From UBA3206 sp964548855 (GTDB taxonomy: Bacteria > Bacillota_I > Bacilli_A > Acholeplasmatales > Anaeroplasmataceae), in assembly GCA_964548855.1 (NCBI GenBank), contig CAZJSR010000023.1:1-26131 (forward strand): a stretch of 26,131 bases of DNA. Direction: 5' to 3'. The notes beneath the pieces are model-generated. The model was not told the origin of the DNA and did no database searches. It saw only the letters and a program-made list of their open reading frames with translations. Shown piece after piece: positions 1 through 7,804 of the stretch (its first letter is position 1; each line of letters starts with the position of its first letter). The translations under genes were made by a program, and so were the position numbers.

Positions 1-1081
1 TAGATAATAAATTAACGCTCCCATTTAAATTAATAATTACTGGAAGAGATGAAAAAAAAGCTATTAATGTTGTCTTCATAGTTGATTTAATTTTATTATT
101 AGATTTAGTAATGTTTATAGATATTATCAAAAAGAATGTTATTAAAAAAGTTAGACAAAATCCTATTTGATAAAAATAAAGAGGGTTAACTAAAAGACAT
201 ATCAATAAAGCCATAGAAAGAATATCTAACGATGTATAAAGTTTATTATATCTTTTAAAATAAATTGTTAATATAATCATAATAGCACTTCTCAAAATAC
301 TTATATTAAAACCTGTAAATATTATATAAAAACAAAAGAAGAAAATGATAATATTTTCTTTTAAAAATTCTGACTTTATAATTTTTGATAAAAGAAAATA
401 AAGCGCAATAAAGATTAAATTAACATGAAATCCAGATACCGCAAACAAATGAGATATACCAATATTCTTTATATTTTCACTTTCTATATCATTAAGATTA
501 TTATATCCTAACGTAAGCGTTAAAATATAATTTAGAGTTGTACTAGAAACTTTTTTACTATAAAAATTTATTATCTTATGTTTAAATGAAGATAATATAT
601 TTATATGTCCATTATAAGTAATTTCAGGATATCTAAATATATTATATATTCGTTTTGTTGAAAGATATTCTCTATACGAAAATCCTCCTTCATATGATTC
701 TTCACTAATATGTGATTTAGTGCCTCTAATATATAATTTATCGCCTACTTTATACGAAGAATCTGAATATACAATCACACATTCTAATTTAGATAATAAT
801 GTATATTTATTATCCTCTTTATCTATTACAATTCCTTCAAATGAATCATCTATTTTTGTTTCATAATTAATACTAATATAAAATAAACCTAAAAATAGAA
901 AAGAAATTATTAATATTGGTTTTATAAATATTCTTTTCTTAATTATGTATAAAAGATATATAATTAACGGTATAACAAAAATAATATATTTAAAACTAAG
1001 TCCAATTAAAATAGGACTTATAACAAAAAAATGAGTATTGTTATATAGAGATGTCGTTTCGAATTTTTTTAAAAATTCCAT
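1..1081 (-). CDS. comEC: ComEC-like DNA uptake channel protein, N-terminal part (cut by window edge)
   Basis: This is the N-terminal 360 codons of a polytopic membrane protein that runs off the left edge. In competent Gram-positives ComEC forms the inner-membrane channel for single-stranded DNA. I see two hydrophobic segments at about residues 15-70, a soluble beta-rich stretch (about 75-160) as in the extracellular OB-like domain, then several membrane segments. The family hallmark HLFAVSGFHV is at residues 211-220 and SILRSAIM at 261-268. The ATG at 1081 lies inside the 3' end of comEA (41-base overlap) and is preceded by AGAGG about 11 bases upstream; the next in-frame codons have no better start. 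The reading frame is uninterrupted to the edge. The comEA-comEC order matches competence operons. The C-terminal beta-lactamase-like domain cannot be assessed. Confidence 0.9.
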   Translation of the reverse strand, partial: MEFLKKFETTSLYNNTHFFVISPILIGLSFKYIIFVIPLIIYLLYIIKKRIFIKPILIISFLFLGLFYISINYETKIDDSFEGIVIDKEDNKYTLLSKLECVIVYSDSSYKVGDKLYIRGTKSHISEESYEGGFSYREYLSTKRIYNIFRYPEITYNGHINILSSFKHKIINFYSKKVSSTTLNYILTLTLGYNNLNDIESENIKNIGISHLFAVSGFHVNLIFIALYFLLSKIIKSEFLKENIIIFFFCFYIIFTGFNISILRSAIMIILTIYFKRYNKLYTSLDILSMALLICLLVNPLYFYQIGFCLTFLITFFLIISINITKSNNKIKSTMKTTLIAFFSSLPVIINLNGSVNLLS

Positions 1082-1508
1082 CTGTTAATATACCTCTAGA
1101 TACAAGTTCATTAATATTATTATATGGTCTATTATTTATTATATCGTTAGCTCTAACATCTCCAATATCTTTAAGTCTTAAAAGTTCATTTAATGAAGCA
1201 TCGTTAATTGATATCTTATCTTTATAAAGAATATTATATACTTTCTTATCAATAATATATTCTTCTACATCTATCGATGAAATATCACTATTTTTCGTTA
1301 AATAAGGTTCTATTACATCTCCTACTTTAGTTCCTTTTGGTAACATTAACTCTCCTTCATATTTAACCTCACCTTTTAAATAGATAGTATAATAACTCAC
1401 AGATTCAAAATCATAATTAACATTACTATCTTTTAAATTAATAATTATCATAATATAAGATATTGTTATAATTATTAGTCCTATTATAAATAATATGTTT
1501 TTTTTCAT
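1041..1508 (-). CDS. comEA: ComEA-like membrane-anchored DNA-binding protein
   Basis: ComEA is the DNA receptor of the transformation machinery and sits on the outer face of the membrane. This 155-residue protein has an N-terminal hydrophobic anchor (about residues 4-24), a middle region that fits an SLBB-type ubiquitin-like fold (LKGEVKYEGELMLPKGTKVGD), and a C-terminal helix-hairpin-helix pair (INDASLNELLRLKDIGDVRA, about residues 100-145). That order and length are typical of Gram-positive ComEA. It lies 46 bases after hisIE and overlaps comEC. Its Shine-Dalgarno (GAGGTGAT) is part of the descending arm of a terminator-like hairpin, which may limit expression. No separate promoter is evident, so transcription probably comes from his readthrough or a site inside hisIE. 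Confidence 0.88.
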   Translation of the reverse strand: MKKNILFIIGLIIITISYIMIIINLKDSNVNYDFESVSYYTIYLKGEVKYEGELMLPKGTKVGDVIEPYLTKNSDISSIDVEEYIIDKKVYNILYKDKISINDASLNELLRLKDIGDVRANDIINNRPYNNINELVSRGILTDGIFKKIRNDISI

Positions 1509-1512
1509 AAAA

Positions 1513-1546
1513 AAATCACCTCACTATAAATATAGCCAGATGATTT
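1513..1546 (-). terminator. Terminator-like hairpin after hisIE that contains the comEA ribosome-binding site
   Basis: On the minus strand a 9-bp outer stem (AAATCATCT with AGGTGATTT, one T-G wobble) and a 5-bp inner stem (CTATA/TATAG), separated by a 2x2 internal loop, are followed at once by a run of T (seven in all). It starts a few bases after the hisIE stop. The 3' arm carries the comEA Shine-Dalgarno, and the comEA ATG lies directly after the T run. Confidence 0.65.
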
Positions 1547-1554
1547 AAATATTA

Positions 1555-2205
1555 CTAATCTCTTTTATTTAATTCCTCTTCTACATCTTCCCAAGTAATT
1601 CCAACTTGTTGCATCATAACAGATAAATGATACATCAAATCAGCAACCTCAAAGATTGTATCTTGTTTTGAACATTCTTTCGCAGCAATTATAGTTTCAG
1701 TAGCCTCTTCTCCTACTTTCTTTAAAATCTTATTCATACCTTTATCAATCAAATAATTGGTATATGATCCTTCCTTAGGATTTTTGGCTCTATCATCTAT
1801 TGTTTTATATAAATTAGTCAAGAAATTTCCATCAGTTTTTATCTTTGTTCTATTAACAGTAATTAATCCTTCTTCAATTAAATCACGATAAAAACATGTT
1901 GCGTTTCCTGTATGGCATGAAATCCCACCAACTTGTTCTACCTGCATTAAAAGGCAATCACCATCACAATCAATACTTAAACCTTTTAAGTATTGATAAT
2001 ATCCAGAAGTTTCACCTTTTAACCATAATGATTGTCTAGATCTACTATAGTAATAACATCTACCTGTTTCTAATGTCTTTTTTAACGCTTCCTCATTCAT
2101 GTAGGCTACCATTCTTACCTTTTTAGCATGATAATCTTGAACAACTACTGTAACAAGTCCTTTATCATCATATTTAACTTCTTTTAATAATTCTTCTTTT
2201 GTCAT
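1555..2205 (-). CDS. hisIE: Bifunctional phosphoribosyl-AMP cyclohydrolase / phosphoribosyl-ATP pyrophosphatase
   Basis: It catalyses steps two and three of histidine synthesis: PRATP to PRAMP (HisE part), then ring opening of PRAMP to ProFAR (HisI part). The N-terminal cyclohydrolase domain (about residues 1-115) shows SRSRQSLWLKGETSG, the metal-binding DCDGDCLLMQVEQ and GISCHTG. The C-terminal pyrophosphatase domain (about 125-216) shows KKVGEEATETIIAAK and the E/D pair in FEVADLMYHL. At 216 residues it is the normal length for the fusion. It is the last his gene of the second unit, 13 bases after hisF. The ATG at 2205 has GGAGTG upstream. Hairpin 1513-1546 follows the stop. Confidence 0.97.
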   Translation of the reverse strand: MTKEELLKEVKYDDKGLVTVVVQDYHAKKVRMVAYMNEEALKKTLETGRCYYYSRSRQSLWLKGETSGYYQYLKGLSIDCDGDCLLMQVEQVGGISCHTGNATCFYRDLIEEGLITVNRTKIKTDGNFLTNLYKTIDDRAKNPKEGSYTNYLIDKGMNKILKKVGEEATETIIAAKECSKQDTIFEVADLMYHLSVMMQQVGITWEDVEEELNKRD

Positions 2206-2218
2206 AAATTTTCACTCC

Positions 2219-2974
2219 TTATAATCTTACAGGAATACTTTCTTCTTTTAAATATTCTTTTAAATCCTTAATAGGTAATAAATTAAAATGGAACAACGAA
2301 GCTGCAAGTGCCGCTTGTGCATGTCCTAATTCAAATACTTCTTTAAAGTCTTCTTTTTTACCAGCACCACCAGATGCTATAACAGGAATTGATACTTTGT
2401 CACTTATCATTTTTGTAATCTCTATAGCATATCCTTCCTTAGTACCATCCGCATCCATACTAGTAAGAAGAATCTCACCTGCACCACGTTCTTCACATTC
2501 TAAGGCCCAAGAAACAGCCTCTTTTCCTGTGGGAGTTCTACCTCCATTTATAAAGACTTCATAAAATTTGCCATTCCATTTAACATCAATTGCGACAACT
2601 ATACACTGATTACCATATTTCTTACTAGCTTCATTTATAAGAGAAGGATTATGAATTGCAGCCGAATTTATTGAAACTTTATCAGCACCAGCATTCAAGA
2701 TATTAGATATATCTTCAATTGTCCTAATTCCTCCACCAACGGTAAGAGGTATAAACACTACTTCAGCACATTTTTTTACAACATCTAAAATAATGTTTCT
2801 TTTATCACTCGAAGCCGTAATATCTAAAAAAACCACCTCATCAGCACCACATTCACTATAATGTTTAGCAATTTCTACCGGATCACCTGCATCTATTAAA
2901 TTAACAAAATTTACGCCTTTAACGACTCTTCCTTCTTTTACATCTAAACAAGGAATAATTCTTTTACATAACAT
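2219..2974 (-). CDS. hisF: Imidazole glycerol phosphate synthase cyclase subunit
   Basis: HisF uses ammonia delivered by HisH to convert PRFAR into imidazole glycerol phosphate and AICAR. This 251-residue (beta/alpha)8 barrel starts MLCKRIIPCLDV, with the catalytic aspartates at D11 and D130 (VVAID), and has the phosphate-binding loops TVGGGIRT and IASGGAGKKED. The length is standard. It follows hisA by 4 bases with GGTGAT before the ATG at 2974. HisH, its glutaminase partner, is encoded just upstream in the same unit. Confidence 0.98.
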   Translation of the reverse strand: MLCKRIIPCLDVKEGRVVKGVNFVNLIDAGDPVEIAKHYSECGADEVVFLDITASSDKRNIILDVVKKCAEVVFIPLTVGGGIRTIEDISNILNAGADKVSINSAAIHNPSLINEASKKYGNQCIVVAIDVKWNGKFYEVFINGGRTPTGKEAVSWALECEERGAGEILLTSMDADGTKEGYAIEITKMISDKVSIPVIASGGAGKKEDFKEVFELGHAQAALAASLFHFNLLPIKDLKEYLKEESIPVRL

Positions 2975-2978
2975 ATTA

Positions 2979-3692
2979 TCACCAATATTTCTTTATAGCT
3001 TCTTTTAAATCAATCGTTCCCATGTATATTGATTTACCTAAAATCACTCCATAACAACTTATTTCTTCTACCTTATCTAAATCATCCATCGTGTGTACTC
3101 CACCAGATGCGATAATTCTTAAATTCGTGTTATCAACTAATTTTTTTGTTTGTTCAATATTGACACCAGTTAACGTACCATCTTTGGCAATATCTGTAAA
3201 AATAACATATTTTACACCAATAGATTCTAATGTCTTACAAAACATTAACGCATCCACATTACTCTCAGATAGCCACCCTTCTGTCGCAACCATAAAATTC
3301 TTACAGTCAACACCGACTACTATCTTCTCACTACCATATAATCTAATTGCCTCTTTTACAATTAAAGGATTTTTAAGTGCAATACTACCTAATATTACAC
3401 GATTTACACCCATATCTAGTATTTCTTTGATTCTTTCAAGGCTTCTAATTCCACCACCAAGTTCGATATCAATATCAACATTATCAATTATTTCTTTTAC
3501 AGCTTCTAAATTCTTACTTTCTCCATCTTTTGCACCATCAAGATCAACAATATGTAAATAAGTAGCACCCATTTCCTTCCATTTTTTAGCCATTTCTAAT
3601 GGTGTACCGAAAACTGTAACTTTATCATAATCACCTTTGTATAATCTAACAGCTTGTCCATTATGTAAATCTATTGCAGGATATAATTTCAT
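2979..3692 (-). CDS. hisA: ProFAR isomerase (phosphoribosylformimino-AICAR-phosphate isomerase)
   Basis: HisA isomerises ProFAR to PRFAR by an Amadori rearrangement. The 237-residue barrel begins MKLYPAIDLHNG with catalytic D8, and has D129 in VVGVD and a third conserved acidic site in TDIAKDGTLTG. Phosphate loops ELGGGIRS and IASGGVHT are present. The open frame extends 31 codons further upstream, but that part overlaps hisH and has no family similarity. I chose the ATG at 3692 because GGAGAG lies about 9 bases upstream and because the conserved N-terminus starts there. Only one base separates it from the hisH stop. Confidence 0.97.
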   Translation of the reverse strand: MKLYPAIDLHNGQAVRLYKGDYDKVTVFGTPLEMAKKWKEMGATYLHIVDLDGAKDGESKNLEAVKEIIDNVDIDIELGGGIRSLERIKEILDMGVNRVILGSIALKNPLIVKEAIRLYGSEKIVVGVDCKNFMVATEGWLSESNVDALMFCKTLESIGVKYVIFTDIAKDGTLTGVNIEQTKKLVDNTNLRIIASGGVHTMDDLDKVEEISCYGVILGKSIYMGTIDLKEAIKKYW

Positions 3693-3693
3693 A

Positions 3694-4308
3694 TTACAAC
3701 TCTCCAAAATTCTTAAGTATCTTAAGTCCAATATCACCAGATTTTTCTGGATGAAATTGAGTAGCATGAATATTTTTATATTCAACTACAGAACCATATC
3801 TAACACCATATTCTGAGTATGCAGATATAATTTCATTAGGTGCATCTTCTAAATGATAAGAATGCACAAAATAAACATATGAATTATTAGGTATATCTTT
3901 TAAAATCCCTTTATTATTCACTATGTCTATATCATTCCAACCAACATGAGGAATTTTATAAGTAACACCAGAAACTACATTATCAAACTTAACAATATTC
4001 CCCTTAAGTAATCCAAGTCCCTTATGAACACCATATTCATAATCTTTTTCAAATAACATTTGCATACCAACACATATTCCTAAAATATGTGTTCCTTTTT
4101 TCACAACTTCCTTAACAACTTCTTCAAATCCTCTATCTCTTAGAGTATCTATAGCATCCTTAAATGCTCCAACGCCTGGTAAAACCACCTTTGAAGCCTC
4201 TAAAATTGTTTTCTTATCAGACGTTATACATGCTTCAAATCCAAGTGATTTAAACGCATTTAAAACACTATGAAGATTTCCAACACCATAATCAATTATC
4301 GCAATCAT
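3694..4308 (-). CDS. hisH: Imidazole glycerol phosphate synthase glutaminase subunit
   Basis: HisH is the class I glutamine amidotransferase that feeds ammonia to HisF. The 204-residue protein shows the oxyanion motif PGVGAF, the nucleophile C79 in GICVGMQ, and the catalytic H186 and E188 in QFHPEKS, so the triad is intact. Its ATG at 4308 overlaps the hisB stop codon (TAATG), implying translational coupling. It is followed one base later by hisA. Confidence 0.98.
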   Translation of the reverse strand: MIAIIDYGVGNLHSVLNAFKSLGFEACITSDKKTILEASKVVLPGVGAFKDAIDTLRDRGFEEVVKEVVKKGTHILGICVGMQMLFEKDYEYGVHKGLGLLKGNIVKFDNVVSGVTYKIPHVGWNDIDIVNNKGILKDIPNNSYVYFVHSYHLEDAPNEIISAYSEYGVRYGSVVEYKNIHATQFHPEKSGDIGLKILKNFGEL

Positions 4309-4892
4309 TATAGTGTCCCCTTTGTAGATGGTATTCCATCAATTCTTGGATTTATTTTTATACTATCTCTTAAAATCTTACCTAAAGATTTAAACATAGC
4401 TTCTATTATATGATGAGCATTCTTACCTCTAATTACTTTAAAATGTAAATTAATTTTCGCATTCAATGCAAAAGCTCTAAAGAATTCTTCAACTGTTTCA
4501 GTTTCAAAATCACCACATTTAGGTGTTAGAAAACTATAATCCATTTCAAAGTATCCTCTTCCACATAAATCACATCCAGCCATTAAAAATGTCTCATCCA
4601 TACACATATTAAAAGATGCATATCTTTCAATACCTTTTTTATCGCCTAAAGCCTTAGAAAAAGCTTCTCCTAACACAATTGCTGTATCTTCTACTGTGTG
4701 ATGCGTATCTACTCTCAAATCACCATCTACGACTAAATCCAAGTCAAATAAACCATGTTTTGAAAAACTTGTTAGCATATGATCAAAAAATCCTATTTTT
4801 GTATCGATATTACTTTTACCTTTACCATCTAAATTAATAGTTAAATTAATTTTCGTTTCTGACGTATTTCTAATTACATTTGCACTACGCAT
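4308..4892 (-). CDS. hisB: Imidazoleglycerol-phosphate dehydratase (monofunctional)
   Basis: HisB dehydrates imidazole glycerol phosphate to imidazole acetol phosphate, using manganese. The protein (194 residues from the chosen start) has the family motifs GFFDHML, DTHHTVEDTAIVLGEA and NAHHIIEAMFKSLG, whose histidines and glutamates form the metal sites. It has no phosphatase domain, which agrees with a separate hisK. The frame could start 10 codons earlier, but the ATG at 4892 has AAGGTGGTG about 8 bases upstream and gives the usual N-terminus. It overlaps the end of hisC by 8 bases and the start of hisH by 1. Confidence 0.97.
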   Translation of the reverse strand: MRSANVIRNTSETKINLTINLDGKGKSNIDTKIGFFDHMLTSFSKHGLFDLDLVVDGDLRVDTHHTVEDTAIVLGEAFSKALGDKKGIERYASFNMCMDETFLMAGCDLCGRGYFEMDYSFLTPKCGDFETETVEEFFRAFALNAKINLHFKVIRGKNAHHIIEAMFKSLGKILRDSIKINPRIDGIPSTKGTL

Positions 4893-5919
4893 TTTCTCGC
4901 ACCACCTTAATAAACTTTTCATTTTCTTCTTTTGTTCCGATAGTCACTCTTTGGTAACCAACTCCATCAACTGACATTTCTCTAATATAAATATCATTAT
5001 CTCTAACAGCACTTAAAACCTTACTAGGAAGTCTCATCCATAAGAAATTTGCGTTTGTCGGATAAACTTCTATATTCATATCTTTAAGAATATTATATAT
5101 TCTTTCTCTTTCAGTTTTAAAATAAGAAATTCGCTCTTCATAAAGATTTCTATTTTCAATTATAGTTTTAGCCATAATTTGAGTAAGAGTATTAACATTA
5201 TATGGACTTCTTACTGTATCAATTAACATAATATTATCTTTATTACTTATTGCATAACCTAAACGTATCGAAGCTCCTGCATATAATTTTGAAAATGTTC
5301 TAATAATCATTAAATTAGAATATTCTTTTATTAAATTAATATATCCTTCATGTGAAAACTCAATATAAGCTTCATCTAACAACACAAGTCCATCAGTAGA
5401 TTTTAAGATCGCCTCAATTTCATTTTGTTTCAAAATAATCCCCGTAGGATTATTTGGTGAACATAATACTGTGAGTTTAGGTTTATGTTCTTTTATAGCA
5501 CATAGCATATTATCTAAATTAAAACTAAAATCAGAATTACATTTTACTTTAATAGACTTGGCTCTATATATTTTTGCATATTCACTATACATTGAAAATG
5601 AAGGATCCATCACAACAACTTTAGTATCATTCTCACATATTGCGTTAAATAAACATTGAAGAATTTCATCAGAACCATCGCCAATGGCGATATTTTCTAT
5701 ATCTATGTTATATGTTTTAGCCAACGCATTTTTTATAATAAATCCATTCATATCTGGATATCTATTAAATTTCACTTTCTTAAGTTCTTCTAAAAATATA
5801 TCAAATATCTTTTCAGGTACATTAAATGGACTTTCATTCGCATTTAAAATAACACCACTTGTAATATAAGGTGCACTATATGGAACCATTCCTTTTAAAT
5901 CATCTCTTATATATTTCAT
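4885..5919 (-). CDS. hisC: Histidinol-phosphate aminotransferase
   Basis: HisC is the PLP-dependent transaminase that makes histidinol phosphate from imidazole acetol phosphate and glutamate. The 344-residue protein shows NANESPF near the N-terminus, SPNNPTG, the LLDEAYIEF strand, the PLP lysine in TFSKLYAGASIRLGY, and the C-terminal phosphate contact in NANFLWMR. A TTG five codons upstream lies inside the ribosome-binding site; the ATG at 5919 has GGAGGT 7 bases before it and is the better start. It is the first gene of the second his unit, with its own promoter at 5947-5975. Confidence 0.96.
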   Translation of the reverse strand: MKYIRDDLKGMVPYSAPYITSGVILNANESPFNVPEKIFDIFLEELKKVKFNRYPDMNGFIIKNALAKTYNIDIENIAIGDGSDEILQCLFNAICENDTKVVVMDPSFSMYSEYAKIYRAKSIKVKCNSDFSFNLDNMLCAIKEHKPKLTVLCSPNNPTGIILKQNEIEAILKSTDGLVLLDEAYIEFSHEGYINLIKEYSNLMIIRTFSKLYAGASIRLGYAISNKDNIMLIDTVRSPYNVNTLTQIMAKTIIENRNLYEERISYFKTERERIYNILKDMNIEVYPTNANFLWMRLPSKVLSAVRDNDIYIREMSVDGVGYQRVTIGTKEENEKFIKVVRENA

Positions 5920-5946
5920 AACTTGTACCTCCAATACTTAAAAAAA

Positions 5947-5975
5947 ATTATAGCACAAGAAAAAAAATTAAACAA
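5947..5975 (-). promoter_or_regulatory. Promoter of the hisC-hisIE unit (extended -10)
   Basis: On the minus strand TTGTTT (5970-5975), a 17-base spacer ending in TGC, and TATAAT (5947-5952) form a consensus-like extended -10 promoter. The expected transcript start is only about 10 bases from the hisC Shine-Dalgarno, so there is no room for a T-box or attenuator. The rest of the 139-base gap (to 6058) is AT-rich with no clear terminator for the gene upstream. Confidence 0.75.
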
Positions 5976-6058
5976 CGCTTACTGAGTTATAACAAATAAT
6001 AAACTTTTTTTATTAATTTTATTGAAATATTATTAATTTTTTCAAATGAAATAATAGA

Positions 6059-6835
6059 TTAAAATACAATAGGACTTAATAAATTTTGTAATAAGGCCAC
6101 TACGCTATATCCTGCAATATCACTTGTTTTACTATAAACATCTAAGTGCGCAATTATTTCATCCCCACATTCTATATCAATACATTGACTATCCCCAACA
6201 TATCCAGGTTTCGTTTTAATCAATATAGATGTATCATGTACACCTAAAGTTGATAGAGCTGTCGCAACTCCTACATTAATACCTGTAGGAAGATTTAGTA
6301 TCGCATCATAAGCAGACCCGTCAAACGCAACATACTCTTCATTTTCCATTTTATCATTATATAATTTTGTATTTTTTAAAGCACGTGCACCTTTAGTATT
6401 AGTTAACTTAGACTTTGTAAGTCCCATTAAAGAAGCAGTTTTTAGAACCTGAAAACCACAAATCGCACCACTTGCAAGATGAATTTTTGCGTTATGTTTA
6501 ATACATAGTTCTGTCATCTTATTATAAAAACTCTCACAAGCAAGTGCCCCTATAGAAAGAATAACCACATTTATTCCTTTTGTAATAGTCTTTTCTAATA
6601 CTTCCTTTAATGCACTTGGATTTGTAGCTTCTACTACATAATCTGGTTTTCTATCTAATAATTCATCATAAGAATCACATGGTAAAATCCCTAAATTTAG
6701 AGCCATTTCATCTCGATGTGCTTTAGTTTTACTAAAACATCCTACTATCTCATAACCATTAAGTAAACCTTTTTTATAACAATCTACTACTATTTTATTT
6801 AACTTACCACAACCAAATAAAGCTAATTTCTTCAT
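6059..6835 (-). CDS. Aspartate-dehydrogenase-like NAD(P)-binding protein, atypical active site
   Basis: The fold matches the L-aspartate dehydrogenase (NadX/DUF108) family, whose classic members oxidise aspartate to iminoaspartate for NAD synthesis. Seen here: N-terminal Rossmann loop LALFGCGKLNKIV, VEATNPSALKEVL, the family signature SGAICGFQVL, and LPTGINVGVATAL in the C-terminal domain. The length, 258 residues, is normal. The family's N-x-H catalytic histidine is expected in the stretch at about residues 211-222, which reads GYVGDSQCIDIE and contains no histidine. The substrate and even the reaction are therefore uncertain. I use ATG 6835 (AAGGAG about 9 bases upstream) rather than a GTG three codons earlier that overlaps the ribosome-binding site. 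No nad genes are adjacent; it is divergent from the next dehydrogenase gene and separates the two his units. Confidence 0.8.
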   Translation of the reverse strand: MKKLALFGCGKLNKIVVDCYKKGLLNGYEIVGCFSKTKAHRDEMALNLGILPCDSYDELLDRKPDYVVEATNPSALKEVLEKTITKGINVVILSIGALACESFYNKMTELCIKHNAKIHLASGAICGFQVLKTASLMGLTKSKLTNTKGARALKNTKLYNDKMENEEYVAFDGSAYDAILNLPTGINVGVATALSTLGVHDTSILIKTKPGYVGDSQCIDIECGDEIIAHLDVYSKTSDIAGYSVVALLQNLLSPIVF

Positions 6836-6847
6836 ACAATACACTCC

Positions 6848-6876
6848 TTGACATAATATAAATTTAATTATAAGAT
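6848..6876 (+). promoter_or_regulatory. Promoter of the plus-strand dehydrogenase gene
   Basis: A perfect -35 TTGACA (6848-6853), a 17-base spacer and TAAGAT (6871-6876). The -35 lies next to the Shine-Dalgarno of the divergent gene on the other strand, so the two genes share one 65-75-base control region. AAAGGAA precedes the ATG at 6910. Confidence 0.75.
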
Positions 6877-6909
6877 TATTATAACAAAAAAATAAAGGAA
6901 ATATGAGAT

Positions 6910-7803
6910 ATGTTTAATAAATTAGTTATAATCGAACCAATTAACATGTTAGATATACATGTAAAGAAATTATCAGAAATTTCAAAAGAAGTAATCTATT
7001 ATAAAGATAGACCCGAAAATGATGATGAAATTATAAAAAGAATAGATGATGCGGATGCATTATTAGTATCATTTACAACATCAATTAATAGTTATGTATT
7101 AAAAAATACAAAAAATCTAAAATATATAGGTATGTGCTGTTCACTATATTCAAAAGAATCCGCGAATGTCGATATAACATGTGCTGAAACTTTAAATATA
7201 ACTGTAAAAGGAATAAGAGATTATGGAGATGAAGGAGTTTGTGAATATATTATTCATGAACTTGTAGAATTCCTTCAAGGATATAAAGAATTAAGATATG
7301 ATACTATTGCACATGAAATAGGAAGTTTAAAATGTGGAATTATTGGACTTGGAACTAGCGGGACGCTAATCGCAAAGACATTGAAATTTTTTAAAGCTGA
7401 TGTATCTTATTACTCAAGAACTAGAAAAGAAGATTTAGAAAAAGAATTCGGATTCAAATATAAATCACTAAATGATTTATGTAAGGAATCTGATGCGATT
7501 TTTCTAGCACTTAATAAAAATGTATTATTACTACAAAAAGAACAATTTGATTTAATGAACGGTAAAAAAATACTATTTAATACAAGTATTGGTCCTGGTT
7601 TTGATGTTAAAGAATTCAAAAATTGGTTAAAAGATGAAAATCATTATTTTTTTGGAGATACTAAAGAAACAGCAGGAGATAATGCAATTTGGAATTTAAA
7701 AAATACATTCACAATAAATAGATCATCAGGCGGAAAATCATACGAGGCATATTATCGCCTTGGTGAAAAAGTTTTAAATAATATTTATGAATACTTAAAG
7801 TAA
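6910..7803 (+). CDS. D-2-hydroxyacid-dehydrogenase-family protein lacking catalytic Arg and His
   Basis: This 297-residue protein has the two-domain layout of NAD-dependent D-2-hydroxyacid dehydrogenases. The substrate-domain strand ANVDIT and GDEGVCEYIIHEL lead into the Rossmann loop GIIGLGTSG (GLGTSG at 146-151). The catalytic Arg of the family lies in an N-x-x-R-G-P motif; here it reads NTSIGP (224-229), with Ile in the Arg position. The Pro-His near the C-terminus that supplies the acid/base is replaced by Asn270-Arg271. A glutamate (E253) may remain. Ordinary 2-hydroxyacid oxidation therefore looks unlikely; a different reaction or a binding role is possible. It is the only plus-strand gene, divergent from the aspartate-dehydrogenase-like gene and convergent with hisD. 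Confidence 0.8.
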   Translation: MFNKLVIIEPINMLDIHVKKLSEISKEVIYYKDRPENDDEIIKRIDDADALLVSFTTSINSYVLKNTKNLKYIGMCCSLYSKESANVDITCAETLNITVKGIRDYGDEGVCEYIIHELVEFLQGYKELRYDTIAHEIGSLKCGIIGLGTSGTLIAKTLKFFKADVSYYSRTRKEDLEKEFGFKYKSLNDLCKESDAIFLALNKNVLLLQKEQFDLMNGKKILFNTSIGPGFDVKEFKNWLKDENHYFFGDTKETAGDNAIWNLKNTFTINRSSGGKSYEAYYRLGEKVLNNIYEYLK

Positions 7804-7804
7804 A

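Noticed and set aside
3091..3561. Plus-strand open frame of 156 codons opposite hisA
   Set aside because: It lies wholly inside hisA on the other strand, has no ribosome-binding site and no family features; it is a shadow frame.
3693..3785. 31-codon N-terminal extension of hisA
   Set aside because: It overlaps the hisH 3' end, lacks family similarity, and the internal ATG at 3692 has a proper Shine-Dalgarno and the conserved start.
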